45,067 bases of DNA, taken from assembly GCF_000285495.1 (NCBI RefSeq), contig NZ_HE610976.1, forward strand, positions 980,866 through 1,025,932, read 5' to 3'. Source of the DNA: Oceanobacillus massiliensis str. N'diop (GTDB lineage Bacteria > Bacillota > Bacilli > Bacillales > Amphibacillaceae). The number at the start of each line of letters is the position of its first letter. Positions within the stretch are counted from its first letter, which is position 1. Under the pieces are notes generated by a model. That model ran no database searches, was not told the DNA's origin, and was given only the letters and a program-made list of their open reading frames with translations. The position numbers and the translations under genes are program-made. Below, piece after piece: positions 26,179 to 32,996 of this stretch.

Positions 26179-26925
26179 ATGGAACAATACAAATTCGATT
26201 CAGAACAAAGTAAGATGATAGTCGAGGCAATAGTAGAAGGTTACCGGGATTACATCGAACATCGAAAAGATCGGAGAAAAAATATGAAGATCAGTTCTGC
26301 CTTTGCTTGGACTAAAGGGAACTTTATAGAAAGTAAAGTTGCAGAGGAATGTAGTGAACATGGGTTCACTTACAAGAAATCAAAAGCAGGGTTAACATGG
26401 GACTATCTTCAATTTGTACATGGAGATTCTAAAATTCTTTTTTTAATCAAAAATGCTGCCTATTTTAATAAAGAAAGTTTCTCCCAAGCAAAGCTAGCTA
26501 ATAAGCGAAATGGCCGTATACGAACTTATCTTCACGAACTATCACAGATCAATAAAGACATAGCATTTCCCAATAAAATTGACGATGCTTCAGCATTTGC
26601 TGTGGAACGCTCTGAACAACTATCGTTCTTGGTCCCAGAAAATCGGATAAAGAGTGAAATAGAGCAATTCAAATCCTCCTATAATGAATTTCATATACTT
26701 ACTTACGCACTTGATGAAGCATATCAAGTATCTGAAATTATGCATTATTTACCGAATCCAGGAGATAATATAGCTTACGAGGTAGAAAATCTATCAGCTT
26801 ATATTTCTGGAGCAGACTTGACAGAAGAAGAGCGCGAAGTAGTTGCTCCAGATGCAGGTGATGAAATAATGGATCCAGCAGCATTTGACATTGGTATTCT
26901 TGAGGAAGAAGAAAAGAATGACTGA
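26179..26925 (+). CDS. DUF5986-like protein of unknown function, partner of an ImmA/IrrE gene
   Basis: A roughly 248-residue soluble protein with no motif I can assign to a reaction. From memory it resembles the DUF5986 family, which is unverified. Visible features are a helical N-terminus with a basic HRKDRRKNMKI patch, a central alpha/beta stretch (TWDYLQFVHGDSKILFLIKNAAYF), an ILTYALDEAYQVSEIMHYLP segment, and a strongly acidic C-terminal 40 residues ending ILEEEEKND. The ORF begins at ATG 26158, but the ribosome-like GGAG/AGGGG lies between that codon and ATG 26179, which is preferred. The HTH-ImmA/IrrE gene follows after 41 nt, so the two are co-transcribed and probably work together. 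Confidence 0.7.
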   Translation: MEQYKFDSEQSKMIVEAIVEGYRDYIEHRKDRRKNMKISSAFAWTKGNFIESKVAEECSEHGFTYKKSKAGLTWDYLQFVHGDSKILFLIKNAAYFNKESFSQAKLANKRNGRIRTYLHELSQINKDIAFPNKIDDASAFAVERSEQLSFLVPENRIKSEIEQFKSSYNEFHILTYALDEAYQVSEIMHYLPNPGDNIAYEVENLSAYISGADLTEEEREVVAPDAGDEIMDPAAFDIGILEEEEKND

Positions 26926-26966
26926 AGTAGCAATTTGTTAAAGTAGTTAGATAAGGAGGGAGCAGC

Positions 26967-28169
26967 ATGTTTGTTGGTGAAAATTTAACCAATCTTCGTA
27001 TCATGCATGGGTATTCGAGAAAACAGCTCTCTGATATATTAGGTGTAACAGAACAAGCGGTTTGGCAATACGAAAATAATTATACATCTCCAAAAATGCA
27101 AGTTATTAACGAATTAAAACAGGTTTTCAATGTTAAGAATAAGTATTTTTACACTAATGATGTACTGAAGAAAACAAACAAAACAGAAACTGTAAATGTT
27201 ATGAACATAGCTTACCGTTCTAAGATTATGAATGTAGTCTCAAAGACACAGGCCGAAGCCAAACATATAGAATATTTAGATACATTTGTTGACTATTTAA
27301 CGGCAAAAGTAAGGTATCCCACTATGCAGATTATTCGCTTAAGAGACGAAGTTATTAGTTATCTGAATAATTCAACCGATGATAGATTGGTTCAAATTAA
27401 TAAAGTAGCTGAACTAGCTCGTAAAAAACTTGGTTTTAGGAATGATACAAATGAGGATTTGATGTTTTTAGTTGAAAAAAGTGGCGTGTTTATTTTCGAG
27501 AAGGCGTTAGGAGAAGAAATTGATGCATATAGTTTATGGACTAATAATGAGCGTCCGTACATCATTTTAGGAAATATGAAACGTTCCGCATCTCGAAGGA
27601 ACTTTGATATTGCCCATGAACTAGCTCATATACTACTTCACTATCGTATTGAATTCACTAACCTAGATCGCAAGGAGCATAAGAATATAGAAAATGAGGC
27701 AAATATTTTTGCAGGTACATTCCTTTTGCCAGAGGATGAGTTTAGGAATGATATGAAAGACATACTTCATATTACTAATCCAGATGCTTACATCGATTTA
27801 AAAAAGAAATGGAGTGTCTCACTGCAAGTACTAGGTTACCGGGCAGCCAAACTAAGGATTATCGAACCAAAAACGCATCGAAATTTTTATGCTGCACTTC
27901 ATAGGAAGGGATATTTAAAAAAAGAGCCTCTTGATGAATTAATACCTATCCAAAAACCGATGAAGGTAAAGTCAATAATTGATTTAGTTTCAAAAAAGGG
28001 CCTACTGGACATTCGCCGCATGATTGAAACCGATTGGAAAGTTGAAGTTACTTTTTTCTACCGAATGACAGGAATTGAATCAACCTTCTTTGATAAATAT
28101 TTTATTAGCAAGCAAGATTTTGGCCTTGATAATGTTACAGATTTTTCACCCCGTGTTTCTGGAAAATAG
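26967..28169 (+). CDS. HTH XRE-family protein with ImmA/IrrE metalloprotease domain
   Basis: A 400-residue two-domain protein. Residues 5-65 are an XRE helix-turn-helix (GYSRKQLSDILGVTEQAVWQYEN). Residues about 160-300 are an ImmA/IrrE zinc protease domain with HELAH at 217-221 and the downstream ENEANIFAGTFLLP segment whose Glu is the third metal ligand. The last 100 residues are a helical domain of unknown role. AAGGAGGG precedes ATG. Such proteins often cleave a repressor or antitoxin, or act as antitoxin-like regulators themselves. The upstream DUF5986-like protein is the obvious partner or substrate. The pair lies next to Wadjet. Confidence 0.88.
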   Translation: MFVGENLTNLRIMHGYSRKQLSDILGVTEQAVWQYENNYTSPKMQVINELKQVFNVKNKYFYTNDVLKKTNKTETVNVMNIAYRSKIMNVVSKTQAEAKHIEYLDTFVDYLTAKVRYPTMQIIRLRDEVISYLNNSTDDRLVQINKVAELARKKLGFRNDTNEDLMFLVEKSGVFIFEKALGEEIDAYSLWTNNERPYIILGNMKRSASRRNFDIAHELAHILLHYRIEFTNLDRKEHKNIENEANIFAGTFLLPEDEFRNDMKDILHITNPDAYIDLKKKWSVSLQVLGYRAAKLRIIEPKTHRNFYAALHRKGYLKKEPLDELIPIQKPMKVKSIIDLVSKKGLLDIRRMIETDWKVEVTFFYRMTGIESTFFDKYFISKQDFGLDNVTDFSPRVSGK

Positions 28170-28352
28170 AAGTAAATCTATCCAAAAAGAAAGGTAAACT
28201 TAGCTGTTCATCTTTTTTTATACAGCGATATTTATTTATAAAGAACTATAAGCTGAACTAGTAGTAATTACGGATAGGAGAATCATTTTCGAATAGAAAT
28301 CTATAAAAGGCTCTGCAGACACACACTAGATAAGTTGTTTGTAGGGCTTTAT
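28170..28352. other. Short AT-rich intergenic stretch
   Basis: About 180 bases after the ImmA/IrrE gene. No gene, clear terminator or repeat is seen; a T-run at 28214-28220 follows only weak pairing. Confidence 0.4.
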
Positions 28353-28500
28353 TTATCGACATTCATTGATGTATGAGCTCTCGGAAATCGCTTTCCCTTG
28401 TAAATCATACTGGTAGTATTTCAAACTAACTTTGCCTGCATTACCTATCTCCTTAGTAAATGCTGTTGAAACTAATGTTATGTCATATCTGGTAGAGTTC
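28353..28500 (-). pseudogene. C-terminal remnant of an unidentified protein
   Basis: On the minus strand a frame without a start reads DITLVSTAFTKEIGNAG, then KVSLKYYQYDLQGKAISES, ending SYINECR before a stop at 28353-28355. The composition looks like a genuine protein end. It overlaps, in another frame, the end of the yxjI-like pseudogene, so two broken genes appear to have been joined by deletion. The family is not recognised. Confidence 0.35.
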
Positions 28501-28964
28501 CTGAGTTGTCAGCCTTCACACAATCAATGGCTATTACGAGTGCAATAATAATCGTCTCCATCTTTTCGTTCAGGACTTGTCCCTTGTAGCTATCGCCCCA
28601 TGCGAACCATTCTTTATTCACTTTCCCCATGCTGTAACACTTCAAAGTTTATATCCCACCAGTTCCCCTGCACTTCTATCCCAGCGGCATCAATGGAATA
28701 ACGTGGTTTAAACAGAGAAAACTCTATATTAATCGTTAATACCTCTTGGCCGTTCACTTCAACATTAAATTTTGGCAGGAAGCTGATCACCTTTTTCGTT
28801 ATAAGTGCAACAACCTCTGCTCCAGCTGTATTCAAGATGGAGAACGTTTTTGGGATTTTCATAAAACTTCCTTCCACATAATAAGCATCATTCTCCTGCT
28901 CGTCCTTTATCGTGAACTTGTCGTTAAAACTCATTACTTTTTGTTTTATATACAATTGTTTCAA
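28478..28964 (-). pseudogene. Frameshifted YxjI-like (LURP-one-related) gene
   Basis: The first 116 codons (28614-28964) match the LURP-one-related YxjI pattern: LYIKQKVMSFNDKFTIKDEQ, YYVEGSFMKIPKTFSI, ITKKVISFLPKFNVEVNGQE and GNWWDINFEV. Translation then stops early after QHGESE. In the next frame the expected continuation, GKVNKEWFAWGDSYK and VLNEKMETIIIALVIAIDCVK, runs on to a stop at 28478-28480. A loss of roughly 11 nt at a GGGAAAGTG-like duplication explains the break. The tail after IDCVKAD is also atypical. Function of the family (a tubby-like fold) is poorly known. Confidence 0.8.
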
Positions 28965-29174
28965 AGTAAGGACTCCCTTTCTTTAGTGGGATACTTACCT
29001 GGCTAGTTACTAAAATATTACTTTTTATACGATTTATCCCTAGAAAGTTTCGATAAGTCACTCAATTGTAGATACTCTTACGGAATAGATCCCTTCTATC
29101 TGTTCCATCGAAAGTATATCCTTCAGTATAAATCTATTTAAATATGTTCACATTGGTAATAGGAGGTGTCTATT

Positions 29175-29783
29175 ATGAACGTTTTGGTACTCATAATAAT
29201 ACTACTATTAATAATTATTGGCGGATTAATATGGTACATTAAGAAGCGTGATGAGCAAGAGGCTGCCATAATCGTTAGAAAGATAGAAACTAGTTTAGAA
29301 TTAAAAAGAACAATGGCTATGGGGTTGTACTATCGATTCAATTTTCCTCGTGTTAAAAACGATAACCAAGAAATTGAGTTCTTGAAATCAACAGACCTTT
29401 TTCTTAAACAACTACCTTATCAATTTGAAGATTTTGTTGTACCTATTATGAAAAATCAATATGGAGGACACGCATTTACTACCGTGAAATCAGGAGACTA
29501 TGGGATAGACTTTGAACATGAAAGAGAAGATGGACTTTATTTAGGTCAAGTTAAGGCGTATAAGGAAAATCTTGATTTCACTCCTATTGCCTTGATACAT
29601 TCAAACATGGTGAAACGAGGTGCTAAAGGAGGATACGTTGTTACAACATCAAATTTTAGCCCTGCAGCTAGAAAGTATGCTAAGGACTTAAACATTGAGT
29701 TGATTGATGGAATAAAGTTAGTAACTTATTGGCTTGAAGCGTTGGCAAATAAGGTTTATGAATCTAATGAGGAGTTTGCATAA
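29175..29783 (+). CDS. Membrane-anchored Mrr-like restriction endonuclease-domain protein
   Basis: A 202-residue protein with one N-terminal membrane span (about 1-22, VLVLIIILLLIIIGGLIWYI) followed by a basic stretch and a soluble Mrr-type PD-(D/E)XK domain. The nuclease motif is visible as YGIDFEHERE with Asp 112, then LGQVKAY with Gln 125 and Lys 127; the helix-strand tail GGYVVTTSNFSPAARKYAKD and IELIDG is the classical end of Mrr_cat domains. ATG 29175 behind AGGAGG is chosen over GTG 29166, which overlaps that site. Type IV-like cleavage of modified DNA is possible, but its membrane anchor and substrate are unexplained. No methylase is nearby. Confidence 0.83.
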   Translation: MNVLVLIIILLLIIIGGLIWYIKKRDEQEAAIIVRKIETSLELKRTMAMGLYYRFNFPRVKNDNQEIEFLKSTDLFLKQLPYQFEDFVVPIMKNQYGGHAFTTVKSGDYGIDFEHEREDGLYLGQVKAYKENLDFTPIALIHSNMVKRGAKGGYVVTTSNFSPAARKYAKDLNIELIDGIKLVTYWLEALANKVYESNEEFA

Positions 29784-29977
29784 AAAGAGTATTGAAACGG
29801 ATTTTTACGCAATAGCTTGTAATTATAATGCGTGGAAACCGTTCCTATACTCCTTATTTTTAATTAATAAAAACATTTCGGTCCTATTTTAAAATTTCTC
29901 TTCCCAAATCCAAATAGACTCCTGCAATATAATTGAAGTAAGGTTCCGATTAAGTGATTTTGAGTTAAGGGGAACAT

Positions 29978-30133
29978 ATCAACGAGAACGCCCTATTAAA
30001 AGTATTATTTTTACGGGTAAAAGAACTCGAAACCAAATGGGAAGGTGGCCATAATCAAAACTGGGCAATGGTTATGAACCAACTTCTTCTTCAAGATGAG
30101 CTAAAACATAGAGTGTTAAAGTATCTTGAGTAA
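29978..30133 (+). CDS. Possible small protein with a non-standard ATC start
   Basis: A 51-codon frame reads NENALLKVLFLRVKELE, then TKWEGGHNQNWAMVMNQLLL and QDELKHRVLKYLE, with protein-like composition. The only start with a ribosome site is ATC at 29978, 5 nt after AAGGGG; a stop codon in frame 12 nt upstream excludes a longer form. It may be a rare-start small protein or the relic of an ATG gene. It lies 194 nt after the nuclease gene. Confidence 0.35.
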   Translation: MNENALLKVLFLRVKELETKWEGGHNQNWAMVMNQLLLQDELKHRVLKYLE

Positions 30134-30241
30134 AAGGGACTTACACACTTTATTTGACAAACCCATACTATGAATAAAAGCTATCAGATCAACACTTTTC
30201 CTGCAGTTACACCTCTCACCTTTCTATCCACTTTTACTATT

Positions 30242-30436
30242 AGTTACGATTAATAGTAACCATTATCCAAAGTAATACACTCATTTGATAATCACTAACA
30301 TCAAAATAGCCATTTAAATATGAATGGTAACCATTAATAGATACCAACCCAAACATTGACTGGCACTGTATTTCACTAACTTTATTGCACTATTACTCTG
30401 CATAGTATCTTTTATTGGTAACTATTAATAGTTACC
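30242..30436. repeat. Three spaced copies of a 20-bp palindrome (GGTAAC-ATTAAT-GTTACC type)
   Basis: Copies lie at 30242-30261 (reverse complement GGTTACTATTAATCGTAACT), 30326-30345 (GGTAACCATTAATAGATACC) and 30417-30436 (GGTAACTATTAATAGTTACC, a perfect palindrome). Centre-to-centre distances are 84 and 91 bp, close to eight or nine helical turns. The consensus is GGTWACNATTAATNGWWACY. They occupy a convergent gap of about 500 bases without genes, so ordinary promoter control is not an obvious role. Confidence 0.85.
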
Positions 30437-30563
30437 ATATATTATTTTATCTTTAATTAACCACTGTATTCAATTCTATGTTGTACATAAAAGTTACCCT
30501 TTGTAGAGGAATATTAAAGCTAGAATAATGCCTTTTTAATGATATAACTTTATTTTTATATCA

Positions 30564-30599
30564 CAAAAAAACAGTAAAGAATGTTTATATCCTTACTGT
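30564..30599 (-). terminator. Terminator of the rhodanese-DUF302-glutaredoxin transcript
   Basis: ACAGTAAGGA and TCTTTACTGT (minus strand, one G-U pair) form a 10-bp stem followed by TTTTTTTG, 27 nt past the glutaredoxin stop codon. Confidence 0.85.
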
Positions 30600-30625
30600 C
30601 TTTACGTATTCGTAGTAGTACGAGA

Positions 30626-30862
30626 TCATTTAATCAATATCTTTAACATTCTCTCCGGATCAAACCCGCTTATCCACTCTCCATTTATATTGGTTTGCGG
30701 AACCGTCAATCTTTTCGTTTTTCCTATTACTTTCATCCTTGCTATAGGATTTAAGTCTACAATTACTTCTTTATAAGTGATATCAAAGGAGTCTAGAAAG
30801 CTTTTTACCATTCCACAGACAGGGCAGAAGCTTGATGTATATACCGTGACAGTTTGATTCAT
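30626..30862 (-). CDS. Glutaredoxin family protein (CPVC)
   Basis: A 78-residue thioredoxin-fold protein with the redox motif C13-P-V-C16 right after the first strand and the cis-Pro segment LTVPQTNING near 51-61. It would reduce disulfides or persulfides in the cytoplasm, or use glutathione-like or bacillithiol cofactors. It is the last gene of the minus-strand sulfur transcript, 50 nt after the DUF302 gene, and is followed by a terminator. The CPVC sequence, rather than CPYC, is common in small NrdH/Grx-like proteins of Firmicutes. Confidence 0.9.
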   Translation of the reverse strand: MNQTVTVYTSSFCPVCGMVKSFLDSFDITYKEVIVDLNPIARMKVIGKTKRLTVPQTNINGEWISGFDPERMLKILIK

Positions 30863-30912
30863 TTGAACATAACCTCTTTTACTAAATGAAAATCCTGTTG
30901 AACTTCACTTGA

Positions 30913-31299
30913 TTACTTACTTTTATCAATACAGGCAATCAGTCTTTCTTCAATGTCGGTTGCAATTTCCTTTAATTCTTCATCTTCTACCATTTGAATT
31001 AGAGCAGTTGGTTTTGGTAGCCCTATGTTAGTTTTCCCTTCATTATCCTCGTAAACAACGATTTTACATGGAAGGAAATATCCAATTAGCTGATTCGTTG
31101 ACAACACACGCTGCGCTTCTATAGGATTACATACTTCTAAAACAGTAAATGGATGGTCTAGTTCATATCCTTTCTTTTGCAATGTTTCCTTAATGTCAAA
31201 CTGCCACTGAACACCAAACTTTTCTTCCTTTAAATTTACTTCCAATGACTTAATGGCATCTTCTCTAGATTTGTGTGTCTCTATTGTGTAATGAAACAT
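30913..31299 (-). CDS. DUF302 domain protein
   Basis: A 128-residue protein of the DUF302 family, a small alpha/beta fold of unknown reaction. Diagnostic parts are YTIETHKSREDAIKSLEVNL at the N-terminus, FTVLEVCNPIEAQRVL in the middle and GYFLPCKIVVYEDNEG, with two Cys (about 61 and 78) in the family positions. DUF302 genes often lie with rhodaneses and sulfur oxidation genes, as here. It is 30 nt downstream of a rhodanese gene and upstream of glutaredoxin, in one transcript. Confidence 0.88.
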   Translation of the reverse strand: MFHYTIETHKSREDAIKSLEVNLKEEKFGVQWQFDIKETLQKKGYELDHPFTVLEVCNPIEAQRVLSTNQLIGYFLPCKIVVYEDNEGKTNIGLPKPTALIQMVEDEELKEIATDIEERLIACIDKSK

Positions 31300-31329
31300 C
31301 TTTTGATTTCACTCCTATCTACTTAGTTT

Positions 31330-31632
31330 TTATTCACTGTTTCCATTCCAATTATTCATTCCACCGACCATATCTTCAACTTTGAAACCTAATGCCTCTA
31401 GTATTCCACAGGCAGCTTTACTTCGATTACCTGATTGACAAACAACCACATAGCTCTTTTCCTTGTCCAGTTCACCTTTTCGTAATGCAAGCTGACCTAA
31501 AGGAATGTTGTTGGCACTTGGGATTTTACCACTAGCTACTTCTCCATTTTCACGAACATCAATTATGAATACTTCTTCACTATTTTGAAGACGTTTAGCT
31601 ACTTCTTCTGGTGCTATTTGTTTTGCCATCAC
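31330..31632 (-). CDS. Rhodanese-domain sulfurtransferase (stand-alone)
   Basis: A single-domain 100-residue rhodanese. The active loop CQSGNRSKA supplies the persulfide-carrying Cys at about 71. The IIDVRENGEVASGKIPSANN segment is the CH2A-type motif and GGMNNWNG the C-terminal signature. It would accept and pass sulfane sulfur. It follows the membrane rhodanese by 12 nt and precedes DUF302 by 30 nt. Confidence 0.92.
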   Translation of the reverse strand: MMAKQIAPEEVAKRLQNSEEVFIIDVRENGEVASGKIPSANNIPLGQLALRKGELDKEKSYVVVCQSGNRSKAACGILEALGFKVEDMVGGMNNWNGNSE

Positions 31633-31644
31633 TTGTCATCCTTT

Positions 31645-32004
31645 CTAATACCAAGCACTCATTCCACCTTTTACATTGTAAATATTTTCGAATCCTTGTT
31701 TTTTCAGGATATTTGCTGCTTTTGCACTTCTCATTCCGCTTTGACATATAACAACAACTTCTTTATGTTTTTCCAATTTGTCTACTTGGCTAGGCAAGTT
31801 GGAAAGTGGGATATTTTTAAACGGTTTGCGATGATTTGCTTTATATTCACCCGGTGTACGGACATCTATAAATTGAACACTTTTATCCTTAAATTTATCT
31901 TTTGCTTCTTGAACAGTTATATTCGTAATGCCTTTTTTGGGAATAAAACGATTGATCACAAAGAGTGCGATCAAAATAATAAAAATCCATTGTATAATAT
32001 CCAC
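31645..32004 (-). CDS. Membrane-anchored rhodanese-domain protein (YqhL-like)
   Basis: A 119-residue protein with an N-terminal membrane span (about 3-20, IIQWIFIILIALFVINRF) and a rhodanese domain ending GGMSAWY. The active loop is CQSGMRSAK, with Cys near 91. Orientation puts the domain in the cytoplasm, at the membrane face. It is the first gene of the 32004-30626 transcript; a CstR-type operator (32105-32122) lies about 100 nt upstream. Confidence 0.9.
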   Translation of the reverse strand: MDIIQWIFIILIALFVINRFIPKKGITNITVQEAKDKFKDKSVQFIDVRTPGEYKANHRKPFKNIPLSNLPSQVDKLEKHKEVVVICQSGMRSAKAANILKKQGFENIYNVKGGMSAWY

Positions 32005-32104
32005 TCTACCTTCACCTTCTCTTTTCTTAATTTTTATCTGATGTCATTTTACCTTCTGTTCTAATTGTTTCATTCGGTTACTTCCATTAGACTAGACTTA
32101 ACCA

Positions 32105-32122
32105 CATACCCATCGGGGTATG
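32105..32122. promoter_or_regulatory. CstR-type operator upstream of the rhodanese transcript
   Basis: CATACCCATCGGGGTATG has the ATACC-N-GGTAT half-sites with a C/G-rich centre seen in CsoR/CstR operators. It lies between cstR and the membrane rhodanese gene. No convincing hexamers were found around it. Confidence 0.7.
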
Positions 32123-32182
32123 TTTTATTTAAAAAGAAAAAGGTTGTTAAATTTCCTTTTAGTAAGAAAATTTTTAGAACCC

Positions 32183-32443
32183 TTATCTACTTTTCACTAA
32201 TAAATTTACTGCTTCTTTTACAAGTTCTTTCGTATCTTCATCATTTTCAATATTCTCTCGAACACATTGTTCTAAATTCATACTTACAATTAATCCAATT
32301 GTACGATCAATACCAGTACGAGATGCTGATAATTGAGTAATTACTTCCCTACAATCTTTATTTTGCTCAATCATATTTAATACGCCTCTAATTTGACCTT
32401 CAATACGTTTTAAACGATTTATAACAGATTTATCATACTCCAT
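32183..32443 (-). CDS. cstR: Persulfide-sensing transcriptional repressor CstR (CsoR family)
   Basis: An 86-residue all-helical CsoR-family repressor. The two sensing thiols are Cys 31 and Cys 60. The residue equivalent to the copper-binding His of CsoR is Asn 56 (VSMNLEQC), so this is the sulfide/persulfide sensor CstR and not a copper sensor. It probably binds as a tetramer to the ATACC-GGTAT sites found four times in this island and is released by persulfide or polysulfide crosslinking of the two Cys. It overlaps the upstream degenerate rhodanese gene by 11 nt and shares its autoregulated promoter. Confidence 0.93.
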   Translation of the reverse strand: MEYDKSVINRLKRIEGQIRGVLNMIEQNKDCREVITQLSASRTGIDRTIGLIVSMNLEQCVRENIENDEDTKELVKEAVNLLVKSR

Positions 32444-32789
32444 CTATTATTCCTCCTTTACATGCACAACCTATAATCTCGAAACTACTAACACTATATC
32501 CTTTTCTTAATAAAAATCTCACCCCTAGATTAATATCCATTCGATCACTCGCTACAACATGAAGTGACTGATCCGGAATCTCACTGTAGTGTCTTCTCAA
32601 ATAAGCGTAAGGTATCTGCATTGCCACATTTTTTAAAGTTCCTTTTTCGTTGTAATCTCTTAAATCTAATATAACGATATCCTTTTCGCCAATTCTATTC
32701 TTACAAGTTATTCCCATAATTGGGAAATACCTTCTATATAATTCGTAACATAATAAAACAAAAACTACACATAGCAAATATATAATCAT
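32433..32789 (-). CDS. Membrane-anchored degenerate rhodanese-like protein
   Basis: A 118-residue protein with an N-terminal membrane span (about 2-18) and a rhodanese-like domain: KDIVILDLRDYNEKG is the usual second strand, and NVAMQIPYAYLRRHYSEIP follows. The active loop that should read CxSGxR is VASDRMD, so the catalytic Cys is missing. Other Cys occur at 29 (GITCKNR) and in GCACKGG at the end. It overlaps cstR, so it is made together with the persulfide sensor; a role as a sensor adaptor or sulfur docking protein is a guess. Confidence 0.8.
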   Translation of the reverse strand: MIIYLLCVVFVLLCYELYRRYFPIMGITCKNRIGEKDIVILDLRDYNEKGTLKNVAMQIPYAYLRRHYSEIPDQSLHVVASDRMDINLGVRFLLRKGYSVSSFEIIGCACKGGIIDGV

Positions 32790-32823
32790 AATTGATCACC
32801 TTTTAATAAGGAATACATAAATA

Positions 32824-32852
32824 ATAATATACCCCATAAGGTATATTGTCAA
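32824..32852 (-). promoter_or_regulatory. Sigma-A promoter with embedded CstR operator (cstR operon)
   Basis: On the minus strand TTGACA (32847-32852), 17 bp, TATTAT (32824-32829). The spacer holds ATATACC-TTATG-GGTATAT (32827-32846), a CstR-type palindrome, so repressor and polymerase cannot bind together. Confidence 0.85.
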
Positions 32853-32931
32853 GATTTCAATATTATTTTCTATTAGTCGCTTTTGATTTCTTTAACAAAA
32901 CTTATACACATCTTGAGATTAGAAAATAAAT

Positions 32932-32975
32932 GGAGGATACACCAAATAATGTACCTCCGTTTCATACTGTTAAAT
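32932..32975 (-). terminator. Possible terminator after the CoA-disulfide reductase gene
   Basis: On the minus strand GGAGGTAC and GTATCCTCC pair with one bulge around a 13-nt loop and are followed by ATTTATTTTCT, about 25 nt past the stop codon. The stem is moderate and the T-run interrupted. Confidence 0.5.
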
Positions 32976-32996
32976 AATATTCTTCAGATTTTAAGT

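Noticed and set aside
30242-30436. Transcription terminators
   Set aside because: The palindromes lack T-runs and repeat the same sequence three times at regular distances; the real terminator of the minus-strand transcript is at 30564-30599.
31585-32064. 159-codon plus-strand ORF rich in Phe, Tyr and Cys
   Set aside because: Antisense to two well-supported rhodanese genes; composition is typical of reversed AT-rich coding DNA.
32183-32443. Copper-sensing CsoR
   Set aside because: The position of the copper-ligand His is Asn 56, and no copper ATPase or CopZ gene is nearby; CstR fits both sequence and context.
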